Origin: VAZQ01 sp963725065
Lineage (GTDB): Bacteria > Pseudomonadota > Alphaproteobacteria > Rhizobiales > Xanthobacteraceae
DNA length: 64,000 nucleotides
Reading direction: 5' to 3'
Assembly: GCA_963725065.1 (NCBI GenBank)
Contig: CAVRXD010000023.1
Coordinates: 1 to 64,000 of the forward strand
Under the pieces are notes generated by a model that was not told the DNA's origin, ran no database searches, and worked only from the letters and a program-made list of their open reading frames with translations. This document shows, piece by piece, positions 36,528 to 44,841 of the stretch (its first letter is position 1; every line of letters starts with the position of its first letter). Made by a program: the position numbers and the translations under genes.

Positions 36528-37020
36528 ACGAGGCAGTGCGGCATCGGCGGGGTCCCCAAGTTGCGTCGGGAACGGGCTTGCGGCTCGTTCAGCCGCCTTC
36601 CCGAAACGTCTTTCGATCGACTACGATGCCTAGGTTCGGAAGATTTTTGCTGGAGCGTAACGTTGACACCCTCCGTTCGCTACCATTCCTGCGACGGATA
36701 ATCCCGCTGTCATCGGTGTCGCCTGACGACCTGACCGCACCGCACAACGTCCCGCCGCGGAATGACCGTTGTGGGTCTATGGTGTTGAAAAAGGGCTCGT
36801 GATTTTCGGCGAACAGTGATTCCGTCTGCTGGAGGCATTTCAGACGCGTCGTTTCTCCGATGTCCGAGTGACGTCCGCTTATGCTCCAAGACCGTCAACA
36901 AAGATGGGGTAATCGGCCGGCAGCTTGTGGATAGCTGAAGATTTTGGGTGCTGCGCTTCAGGCTGATGGTGAAACAAGGTCCGTGAACACGGCCTCAAGC
37001 ATCAGAAGGAGAAGCGCAGC
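36528..37020. other. 493-base gap; right part is the IS110 leader
   Basis: No gene is recognised in 36528-36900. The last 100 bases or so are probably the left end and leader of the truncated IS110 element whose transposase starts at 37021. Confidence 0.4.
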
Positions 37021-37170
37021 ATGGACCATTTTGCGGGACTGGACGTTTCGGTCAAGGAGACGAGCATCTGCATTGTGGATGACGCAGGCAAGATCGTTCG
37101 GGAAGTAAAGGTGGCGAGCGAACCTGAAGCGTTGTTGGCGGTGCTGAAGAACCCCGCCTACCACTTCAAG
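37021..37170 (+). pseudogene. IS110-family transposase N-terminal fragment
   Basis: ATG 37021 opens MDHFAGLDVSVKETSICIVD and KIVREVKVASEPEALLAVLK, the standard start of rhizobial IS110 (DEDD) transposases, including the first catalytic Asp in GLDVS. The match stops at YHFKRIG; the following residues are unrelated. The catalytic core beyond the first Asp and the Tnp20 domain are gone. Confidence 0.75.
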
Positions 37171-37427
37171 CGAATTGGGGAAGCGCAAGCAGGAGCAACA
37201 GGAGCGGGTTCATGACCACATCCCAAAGGTATGCCCTCTCCAAATCCTAAGCGCCAACGGACCGGCCAGGCAACGCGACGATTTCTCGTTAATTAAATGC
37301 CCACGAGGGGTGAACCCCGCGCCGCCCCGTCGCCCGGCGCCTCTGCCAGGGCATCAGATGATAAATTGGAACGCCTCGGAGCATTCCGGCAGAATGCCGC
37401 GGTCGCATAGTGCGACAGCAAGCAACT

Positions 37428-37465
37428 TGGCGCCCGTCTTTCGCGTTCGGTGGGCGCCATTTTTT
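37428..37465 (+). terminator. rho-independent terminator
   Basis: A perfect 8-bp stem (TGGCGCCC / GGGCGCCA) with a 16-base loop is followed by six T. It ends plus-strand transcription from the IS110/36.5 kb side, upstream of the next small gene pair. Confidence 0.7.
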
Positions 37466-37520
37466 ACGACGTCCGCTGCGGCCCCAGGTCGTCTTGGCTC
37501 CGTCGTCAACGCGTCGCACA

Positions 37521-37760
37521 ATGGCGGCTATGGTCGACTTACTACTCCGACGCGCACCCGCTGCTTCCGGTGAGGTCTACGACGTCCTCCGGGGAAGGAC
37601 GATCGTCGGGTGGATTATGCTCTCCATTGGCTCGGCGGCATCGCAGTGGGTCTGGACCATATCCTATCACCACCACGAGGACCGCACGCCGACACATGGC
37701 TACGAGCCCACCCGAGACGCTGCCATGAAGGCGTTCTTCCGCAGCTGGCATCGGGAATGA
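37521..37760 (+). CDS. small conserved-type hypothetical protein
   Basis: The 79-residue product contains YDVLRGRTIVGWIMLS and WVWTISYHHHEDRTPTHGYE, ending AMKAFFRSWHRE. I know closely similar short proteins (WTIxYxHHEDRTPTHGYEPT) from Bradyrhizobium as conserved unknowns. Either ATG 37521 or 37530 may be the start. Its stop overlaps the start of the next gene by four bases (ATGA), so the two are translated together. Confidence 0.65.
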   Translation: MAAMVDLLLRRAPAASGEVYDVLRGRTIVGWIMLSIGSAASQWVWTISYHHHEDRTPTHGYEPTRDAAMKAFFRSWHRE

Positions 37761-38011
37761 AGCGGACGCGCCACAAGCGTGTCCCGAGCCCTCGCCGTCG
37801 GGCGCTCGAATTCATCGCTGCTCACCTCGATGGCTGTACTGAGGCTCTCCTCGCTGCCGAGAACATCCCCGCCGACATTTTAATTGAGCTAGTACAGGGC
37901 GGCCTGGTGATCGCAAGGAACCAGCGTCTCGAGGACGAAGATGGAGCTGTCGAGACGACGCGGGTGTGGATCACCGAGGCGGGAGAGCGGGTGCTGGCGG
38001 CGCGGGGGTAG
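37757..38011 (+). CDS. small hypothetical protein, possibly winged-helix
   Basis: The 84-residue product has a basic start (MKRTRHKRVPSPRRRALEFI), then a helical part and a beta-like end (GLVIARNQRLEDEDGAVETT, RVWITEAGERVLAARG), a layout reminiscent of a winged helix-turn-helix. It is coupled to the preceding gene by an ATGA overlap. No family could be assigned with certainty. Confidence 0.6.
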   Translation: MKRTRHKRVPSPRRRALEFIAAHLDGCTEALLAAENIPADILIELVQGGLVIARNQRLEDEDGAVETTRVWITEAGERVLAARG

Positions 38012-38124
38012 GCGCCGACGGGCATGAAGAAAAGCCCGCCGAAGCGAGGGCTGAGGTCTCCTAGTTTCCCGGCCTTGTGCGGTCAATCTCTTGTTCGGCC
38101 GCGTAAATCCAACGGCGCTCTAGT

Positions 38125-39156
38125 TGTGAGCTTTCAGTAGGTTGTCCATCCGGTTCTGACCGAGGAAGCTGAGGTTGCTGAGACTTCAGATTCCAAGGGA
38201 GAACCGGATGAACGTGCACAAGAATGCCCGTCTGACGCCGCACGGTCGAGAGCGAATTGTACGGCAGGTTGAGAGCGGGCAGACGCTGAAGGCCGTCGGC
38301 GAAGCCGCAGGCGTCTGCCCGCGGACCGTTCGCAAATGGGTTTCCCGATATCGCAGCGAGGGTCTGGCTGGATTACGCGATCGCAGTTCGCGGCCCCATC
38401 GGCTGCATCGGCCGACGCCTCAGGCGGTGGTCGCCGAGGTCGCGTGTCTCCGCCGCCAGCGCTACACTGGCCAGCAGATCGCTGCCGGGTTGCGCATCTC
38501 GCCAGCGACCGTCAGCCGCATTCTGCGGCGCCTGGGGCTCAATAGGCTGGCAGCGCTGGAGCCTGCCGAGCCGGTGCGCCGTTACGAGCGTGAACATCCT
38601 GGCGAACTAATCCACATCGACATCAAAAAACTCGGAAGGTTCAACCGCGTAGGACATCGCATCACCGGTGATCGCAGGGGACAGAGCAACAGCCGGGGCG
38701 TGGGTTGGGAATACGTCCACGTCTGCATCGACGACGCCTCTCGCATCGCCTATGCCGAGATCAAGAAAAGTGAGCGCAAGGCGAGCGCTATCGCCTTCCT
38801 GAAAGCCGCGGTGATCTACTACGCAAAGCTCGGCATCAGCATTCAGCGCGTCATGACCGACAACGGATCTTGCTACAAATCTCGCGCCTTCGGCCGAGCC
38901 TGCAAGCGGCTCGGTCTCAAGCACATCCGAACCAGGCCCTATACCCCGAAAACCAATGGCAAGGCCGAGCGCTTCATCCAAACTGCACTCCGCGAATGGG
39001 CCTATGCCAAAGCCTATCAGCGCTCAGATCATCGTGGCGCAGAGCTTCCGCTCTGGCTGCACCGCTACAATTGGCACCGTCCCCATGGCAGTATCGGTGC
39101 CAAACCGCCCATCAGCAGACTCGGTCTAACCGGGAACAACCTGTTGAGGCTCCACA
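38125..39156 (+). mobile_element. complete IS481-family insertion sequence
   Basis: The 1032-bp element starts TGTGAGCTTTCAGTAGGTTG and its other end, read inward, starts TGTGGAGCCTCAACAGGTTG, imperfect inverted repeats that continue to a shared CCGGTTnnGACC. It carries one transposase gene that fills it. A 6-bp direct duplication flanks it. All parts needed for movement seem present. Confidence 0.85.
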
Positions 39157-39161
39157 TCTAG
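38208..39161 (+). CDS. IS481-family transposase
   Basis: The 317-residue product has an N-terminal helix-turn-helix (ARLTPHGRERIVRQVESGQT, VCPRTVRKWVSRYRSEGL), a basic linker, and the rve integrase core with DDE residues in IHIDIKKLGRF, VMTDNGSCYKS and PKTNGKAERFIQT. It moves the element by cut or copy and paste on DNA ends. AAGGGAG lies 9 bases before ATG 38208. The final codon (ATC) and the TAG stop use bases of the target duplication (39157-39161), so the reading frame depends on the insertion site. Length is normal for the family. Confidence 0.92.
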   Translation: MNVHKNARLTPHGRERIVRQVESGQTLKAVGEAAGVCPRTVRKWVSRYRSEGLAGLRDRSSRPHRLHRPTPQAVVAEVACLRRQRYTGQQIAAGLRISPATVSRILRRLGLNRLAALEPAEPVRRYEREHPGELIHIDIKKLGRFNRVGHRITGDRRGQSNSRGVGWEYVHVCIDDASRIAYAEIKKSERKASAIAFLKAAVIYYAKLGISIQRVMTDNGSCYKSRAFGRACKRLGLKHIRTRPYTPKTNGKAERFIQTALREWAYAKAYQRSDHRGAELPLWLHRYNWHRPHGSIGAKPPISRLGLTGNNLLRLHI

Positions 39162-39239
39162 TTCGAGAAACTTTATCTTGGCCTCAAGCGAAAGAGCGCG
39201 TGTTCGGCTAACCGCGCGCATTCCGCAGCATGGTCCCGG

Positions 39240-39644
39240 CAGGACTGCGGTTGGTTGCTTCGTGAAAGCCGCGCTGGAGAAGACGGCCGAGACCTTCGGC
39301 CGCCTCGACTTCGCCCTAAACAATGCTGGCATTGAACAGCCGATCATGCCTGCGGCGGATATCGAGGAAGAGGATTGGGACCGGATCGTCGATATCGATT
39401 TCGGCGGCGTATTCCTCTGCATGAAATACGAGATCCCCTTATGCTGAAACAAGGAGGCGGCGCCATGATGGACCGTTTCAGCGGAGGCACGCCCGAGGGA
39501 CGCGCAAGGGTGATCGCGCAGGAGCCTGTCGGGAGGATGGGCAAGCCCGAGGAGATTGCCGCGGCCGTCGTTTGGCTGTGCTCGGACGCAGCCGCCTTCG
39601 TCGTCGGGCATGCCATGGTTATCGACGGCGGCCATACAGTATAA
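39240..39644 (+). pseudogene. short-chain dehydrogenase, deleted and frameshifted
   Basis: The frame gives AETFGRLDFALNNAGIEQPI and WDRIVDIDFGGVFLCMKYEI of an SDR, then a lost base (near 39439) and MLKQGGGA. It jumps to MMDRFSGGTPEGRARVIAQE and ends VVGHAMVIDGGHTV. The Rossmann glycine motif and the Ser-Tyr-Lys catalytic segment (about 60 codons) are missing, so no activity is possible. Confidence 0.75.
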
Positions 39645-39720
39645 TGGCGCTGTACCCACCATCAGACACAGTAGTACCCCGGCGCGGCGACAATGGTTGC
39701 AAGCCAGCCGCGTCTGGTAG

Positions 39721-42700
39721 ATGCGGCTACTTGGAACTCTGGCGGCGCATCTTGAGTTGTGCCCGCGCTATCGAGTTGTTCGGAGTAAAATTCATGTCCC
39801 ACGGCTGGCCTTTTACGTGCCGATAAGCGCGATTAGGGCACTAGCGCCTATTCGCCAAGGTCTTCTGGCGGCGATCCCGACTTTGTTTGCGCTCGCCCCG
39901 AGCCCCGTTACGGCCGGACCCGAAGGCGGGACGGTGGTCGGCGGCGCCGCCACCATCCAGGGCCAGGGCGGCCCGGCGGTGATCGTCAACCAATCGACCA
40001 GCAGCGCGGTCATCAACTGGAACACGTTCAACATCCGCGCCAACGAGAGCGTGCGCTTCAATCAGCCGAGCGCCTCGTCGGTCGCGCTCAACCGCGTGAC
40101 CGGCGGCCTCGGGCCGTCGGAGATCATGGGCTCGCTGACCGCCAACGGCCGCGTCTTCATCATCAACCGCGACGGCATCCTGTTCGGGCCCGGCAGCGTG
40201 GTGAACACGGCGGGCTTCCTCGCCACCACCAACGACATCAAGAACGCCGACTTCATGGCGGGGCGGTACAATTTCAACATCCCGGGCCGGCCGGATGCCT
40301 CGATCGTCAACCAGGGGCGGATCACGGCGACGAGCGGCGGCTTTGCCGCGCTGGTCGCGCCCGGCGTGCGCAACTCCGGGACCATCACCGCGACGCTCGG
40401 CACGGTCGCGCTGGCATCCGGCAACAGCTTCACGCTCGACATGTACGGCGACAAGCTGATCACGCTCGCGGTCGGCGACAGCATCGCCAACAAAGTCATC
40501 GACGTCGCCACCGGCCGGCCGCTCAAGTCGCTGGTCAGCAACACCAAGAGCGGCACGCTCAGCGCCAACGGTGGGCGGGTCGAGCTCACGGCAGCGGCGG
40601 CGCGTGCGGTGGTCGATTCCGTCATCAACACCAAGGGCGTGATCCGTGCCGACTCGATCGGCCGCCACAACGGCATGATCGTGCTCAACGCCGCCACCGG
40701 CGGCAGCAAGCCCGCGGGCGCACCGGCGCAGACCATCAAGCTCGCCGGCACGATCTCGGCGGCGGGCAGGCACCGCGGCACGACAGGCGGCACGATCGTG
40801 GTGAGCGGCGAGCACATCAAGGTCGCCAATGCCAAGATCGACGCGTCCGGCCGCCGCGGCGGCGGCAAGATCCTGATCGGCGGCGACTGGGGCGGCGGCC
40901 ATCCCGACCTGAGCCTCGTCACCAATCAGAGCGCCAAGCTGGAAAACTTCACCATCGCCACCGCGACCACGGTGAGCGTCGACGCGAAGAGCACGATCAA
41001 CGCCTCGGCGACCGGGCACGGCCACGGCGGCAAGGTGGTGCTGTGGTCCGACAACCAGACCACCTTCGCCGGAACCATCCTCGCCAAGGGCGGCGCCAAG
41101 AGCGGCGACGGCGGGTTCGTCGAGGTGTCGAGTCACGGTTTGCTGAACTACAGAGGCATGACCGATACACGGGCGCCGAACGGCGCGACGGGAACGCTGC
41201 TGTTGGATCCGTTTGATGTGCGCATCAGCAACCAAGAGACCACGGACGGCAGCATCAACAGCGGCATCTTCAGCCCAACTGGCAACGAGTCCAACCTGAA
41301 CGCCAACGAGCTCGCTGCGGCCCTCCAAACCAGCAACATTATTGTGACGACCGGTGGAGCCGGCAGTCCCGGCTCTCAGACGGGCGACATCACAATCGGC
41401 TCAGGTACACAACTTAACTGGAACGCCTCAACCACGCTAACGCTGAGCGCCTTTCATGACATCGTATTCGAGCCGGGTAGCTCGATCTCAAATGGCGGCA
41501 CGAACCCGAACCCAAGTGCGGGCAATCTCATCCTGCGAGCCGATAATAGTGGCACTGGATCAGGAACCGTAATTTTCCCGCAAGCCGCGAGCGGTAACGT
41601 CAACTTTTCCAACAGCACCGGCACGGTCTCGATCTATTTCAATCCATCAGTGAATTTGGACTCCCCGGGGGTCAATCCCAACAGTTATGTGAATCCGACA
41701 GAGAACTATGCGTCTCGAATCACTGGCAGCTATCGCGCTTACATGTTGGTAAATAACGCCGACGATCTTCAGAACATTCAGAACAATCTCAGCGCTACGA
41801 CCAACGCAAGCTCCACCATTCTCGGTTACGCGATCGGCAAAGACATAGATGCGACCGCGTTTAGCGGCTACGCACCCGGCGCTACACTCAATACTGTACT
41901 CGATGGCAGTGGCGGCCTGGGTGCCAACTATACCATCAGCAACCTCAACCTCTCCTCGTCGGGCTCGCCGGTCGCGCTGTTCCCGTTCGTCGAGAGCGGC
42001 GCGACCGTCCGCAATCTCAACCTGGCCAACATCAACATCACCGGCACCGGAAGCTCCGCAATTCTCGGCGTAGTCGCCGGCGAGAACCGTGGCACGATCA
42101 GCAACGTTCATATCCTCAGCGGCAGCGTCAGCAGCGGCTCGCAGACGGGCGTGATCGCCGGCGGTCTGGTCGGACAAAACAAGGGCGTCATCGCCAGCTC
42201 CAGCTCGGCCGCCACTGTCAGCGTCGGAGATTCCAATTCCACGACCGCCTCGAATACTGCGGGCGGACTGGTTGCCACCAATCTCGGGACCATCACGGAC
42301 TCGTCGGCGAGCGGCAACGTGAGCGGCGGCGCATTCAGCACGGTCGGCGGGCTGGTGGGCCAGAACGTCTTCAACCTCGGCGCGGGATCGATCACATCGT
42401 CGTTCGCGAGCGGCAGCGTCACCGTCGGTGACTCGAGTGTCGCGGGGGGCTTGGCCGGAACGAGCAACGGCACAATCGTGGCCAGCTCGGCGATCGGTGC
42501 TGTCACCGGCGGCGGCAACAGCGTGCTCGGGGGATTCATCGGCGCGCTCAGCTTCCAAAACGGCCCCGGCGAGATCACAAATTCCAGTGCCCAAGGCGCG
42601 GTCACCAGCACCGGGCCGAACAGCGTCGTGGGCGGCTTCGTCGGCCTGACGAGCGGCACCATCTCGAGCTCGACCGCATCTGGTCCGGTCAGCGGCACCA

Positions 42701-44628
42701 GCAGCAGCTATCTCGGCGGCTTCGTCGGCACCAATCTCGGATTGATCGAGCAATCGACCGCCAGCGGCAGCGTCACCGGCAGCGGCGGCAACAACATCGT
42801 CGGCGGCTTCGTCGGCGCCAATTTCGGCAGCATCGATGGCTCGAGCGCGTCGGGCAACGCCGCGAGCGGCGCCGACAGCGCGGTCGGCGGTTTCGCCGGC
42901 TCCAACGCCCAGTTCGTCAATTTCCAGCCAGGGTCGATCCCGGGCTCGAGCTTCCCGGTCGGGACCATCACCAATTCCTCCGCCAGCGGCACGGCGAGCG
43001 GCGGCACGGGCAGTACGGTCGATCCGTTCATCGCGCTCAACAATCCGAACTCGTCGTCGAACCTGCCGGCATTCCCCTCGATCGTTGCCGGCTGCACCGA
43101 TCCCACCTGCGTATTCGTGAATACTGGCGTGCTGCCGTCGGCGCCCTTCCCGCCCTTCCCGCCATCTCCTCCGTCGTCCGACAGGCTACTCGCCTCGCTG
43201 CTGCTGTTGTCCCCCGAACTCCGGGCCTCATTGTCGGCGCAGCAGGCGCAGGTGATCCTCAACCTCACCAGCACGCTCCAGCTCGCCGCGCTCAGCACCG
43301 CGCCGGTGGTGAGCACGACCCAAGGCGGCATCCGGCTGCCGCCGCAGCAGGCGCCCGGGACTGCGCCCGGGACTGGAACCGGACCCGCGGCGGGCAATCC
43401 GTTTCTGCCGCCCGGCATCGACCAGCGCATCATCGACATCCCGCCACCGAACGAGACGCGCCTGAAGACCGACGAGGTGATGGTGCAAATCCGCACCGAC
43501 ATCGGCGTCGAGCGCCTGCGCGCTGCGGTGGCGAACCTCGGGGTGAGCATCCTGGCGACGGAAGATCTCACGATCCTCGGCTCGACCGCGGTGCGACTGC
43601 ACATCGACGACGGCCGCACCCCCGCTGAGGTCATCCGCGCGCTGGCGGCAGTGCAAATGGTCGCGGTGGCGCAGCCGCAATACGTCTACAACCTCGACCA
43701 GGCCGGCGCCGAGCAGGCGCCGGCGACGCGGGGCGATCCGCCCCAGCAGCAGGGCGACGCCGCGCAGTACATCCTGCAGAAGCTCAGCCTCGGCGACGTG
43801 CACCGCATGATCAGAGGCACCAACGTGCCGATTGCGGTGATCGACTCCGAGATCGACGCCGCCCACCCTGATCTCGAGGGCGCGGTGACACAGCGCTACG
43901 ACGCGGTGGGCGCGCCGGACAAGCCGCACCTGCACGGCACCGGCATGGCCGGCGCCATTGCCGCGCGCCAGCGTCTGCTCGGGACCGCGCCGGCCGCGCG
44001 GCTTCTGGCCGTGCACGCCTTCTCTACCAGCGTAGCCACACCCGAGAGCACGACCTTCAACATCCTCAAGGGCATCAACTGGGCGGTGGGCCAGGGCGCG
44101 CGCGTCATCAACATGAGCTTCGCCGGGCCGAAGGACCCTTCGCTCGAACGCGCGCTCAAGCTCGCCTACGACAAGGGCATCGTGCTGATCGCCGCCGCCG
44201 GCAATGCCGGCGCGAAGTCTCCCCCGCTGTTCCCCGGCGCCGATCCCCTGGTGATCGCGGTGACGGCGACCGACGTGGACGACAAGCTGTTCACCGGCGC
44301 CAACCGCGGAAAGTACATCTCGGTGGCGGCGCCCGGGGTCGACATCCTGGTGCCGGCGCCGGAGAACACTTACCAGATCACCACCGGCACCTCGGTCGCC
44401 GCCGCCGAGGTCAGTGGGATCGTGGCACTCCTGCTCGAGCGCAATCCCAAGCTCACGCCCGCCGACGTTCGCCGCATCCTGCAAGCGAGCGCCAGGCGGC
44501 TCGGCGCCGGCGAGCGCGACGACAATTTCGGCTCCGGCCTCATCGACCCGCTCAAGGCGCTGCAGATGGCCGATCCCCGCACCGCGGCCACGACGCCCAC
44601 GCCTACGCCTACGCTGCGGCAGCGCTGA
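39721..44628 (+). CDS. exported TPS-domain/GLUG-repeat protein with C-terminal subtilisin-like protease
   Basis: A 1635-codon frame. Residues about 35-66 form a signal-like hydrophobic stretch ending SPVTAG. Residues 67-330 match the filamentous-haemagglutinin secretion domain (VINWNTFNI; INRDGILFGPGSVVNTAGF). About ten GLUG-type repeats (GGFVGTNLGLIEQSTASGSV) fill residues 784-1100. A Pro-rich linker leads to an S8 peptidase with a full triad: Asp1375 (AVIDSEID), His1405 (HGTGMAG), Ser1558 (TGTSVAAAE). It should cross the outer membrane through a TpsB partner and act outside, perhaps cutting itself or a target. No TpsB gene is in the window. No start has a good ribosome-binding site; GTG 39817 is an alternative. 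Confidence 0.82.
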   Translation: MRLLGTLAAHLELCPRYRVVRSKIHVPRLAFYVPISAIRALAPIRQGLLAAIPTLFALAPSPVTAGPEGGTVVGGAATIQGQGGPAVIVNQSTSSAVINWNTFNIRANESVRFNQPSASSVALNRVTGGLGPSEIMGSLTANGRVFIINRDGILFGPGSVVNTAGFLATTNDIKNADFMAGRYNFNIPGRPDASIVNQGRITATSGGFAALVAPGVRNSGTITATLGTVALASGNSFTLDMYGDKLITLAVGDSIANKVIDVATGRPLKSLVSNTKSGTLSANGGRVELTAAAARAVVDSVINTKGVIRADSIGRHNGMIVLNAATGGSKPAGAPAQTIKLAGTISAAGRHRGTTGGTIVVSGEHIKVANAKIDASGRRGGGKILIGGDWGGGHPDLSLVTNQSAKLENFTIATATTVSVDAKSTINASATGHGHGGKVVLWSDNQTTFAGTILAKGGAKSGDGGFVEVSSHGLLNYRGMTDTRAPNGATGTLLLDPFDVRISNQETTDGSINSGIFSPTGNESNLNANELAAALQTSNIIVTTGGAGSPGSQTGDITIGSGTQLNWNASTTLTLSAFHDIVFEPGSSISNGGTNPNPSAGNLILRADNSGTGSGTVIFPQAASGNVNFSNSTGTVSIYFNPSVNLDSPGVNPNSYVNPTENYASRITGSYRAYMLVNNADDLQNIQNNLSATTNASSTILGYAIGKDIDATAFSGYAPGATLNTVLDGSGGLGANYTISNLNLSSSGSPVALFPFVESGATVRNLNLANINITGTGSSAILGVVAGENRGTISNVHILSGSVSSGSQTGVIAGGLVGQNKGVIASSSSAATVSVGDSNSTTASNTAGGLVATNLGTITDSSASGNVSGGAFSTVGGLVGQNVFNLGAGSITSSFASGSVTVGDSSVAGGLAGTSNGTIVASSAIGAVTGGGNSVLGGFIGALSFQNGPGEITNSSAQGAVTSTGPNSVVGGFVGLTSGTISSSTASGPVSGTSSSYLGGFVGTNLGLIEQSTASGSVTGSGGNNIVGGFVGANFGSIDGSSASGNAASGADSAVGGFAGSNAQFVNFQPGSIPGSSFPVGTITNSSASGTASGGTGSTVDPFIALNNPNSSSNLPAFPSIVAGCTDPTCVFVNTGVLPSAPFPPFPPSPPSSDRLLASLLLLSPELRASLSAQQAQVILNLTSTLQLAALSTAPVVSTTQGGIRLPPQQAPGTAPGTGTGPAAGNPFLPPGIDQRIIDIPPPNETRLKTDEVMVQIRTDIGVERLRAAVANLGVSILATEDLTILGSTAVRLHIDDGRTPAEVIRALAAVQMVAVAQPQYVYNLDQAGAEQAPATRGDPPQQQGDAAQYILQKLSLGDVHRMIRGTNVPIAVIDSEIDAAHPDLEGAVTQRYDAVGAPDKPHLHGTGMAGAIAARQRLLGTAPAARLLAVHAFSTSVATPESTTFNILKGINWAVGQGARVINMSFAGPKDPSLERALKLAYDKGIVLIAAAGNAGAKSPPLFPGADPLVIAVTATDVDDKLFTGANRGKYISVAAPGVDILVPAPENTYQITTGTSVAAAEVSGIVALLLERNPKLTPADVRRILQASARRLGAGERDDNFGSGLIDPLKALQMADPRTAATTPTPTPTLRQR

Positions 44629-44841
44629 GCCACCAGGGTTTGCCGCCCCCGGCGCCCAATGGCGCGTTCGCCCTTGTCTTCCGGCCCAGGGGCGCGGCCT
44701 TCCTTTTTCGCCCGGATACGCCCACAAGCCTCATCTTGCGGACGGCCACTCGGGATCATCGCTAGGTCGTGCGGCCTTGACCTGGCGCAATGCTCTCGCC
44801 ATCTCGAAGCGGTAAAAAGTCCGTGGGAGAAATTGCCTGCC

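Larger units (their letters stand above)
38119..39162. repeat. 6-bp target-site duplication TCTAGT around the IS481 element
   Basis: TCTAGT occurs at 38119-38124 and again at 39157-39162, directly outside the two inverted ends. The CTAG core is the known preferred target of IS481. Both copies are intact, so the insertion is recent or at least undisturbed. Confidence 0.85.
38061..39221 (-). pseudogene. small minus-strand gene interrupted by IS481
   Basis: If 38125-39162 is removed, the minus strand reads one frame from ATG 39221: MRAVSRTRALSLEAKIKFLE, then LERRWIYAAEQEIDRTRPGN, stop at 38061. The 40-residue helical protein crosses the join without a break, which supports both the exact insertion borders and the coding nature of the target. 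Its function is unknown. Confidence 0.5.

Noticed and set aside
39841..41328. Long minus-strand frame (495 codons) opposite the TPS-protease gene
   Set aside because: It is rich in Arg, Asp, Ala and Val with no domain, as expected from antisense of a GC-rich gene; the plus strand shows clear families. The same applies to 41647-42753, 42708-43634 and 43228-44727.
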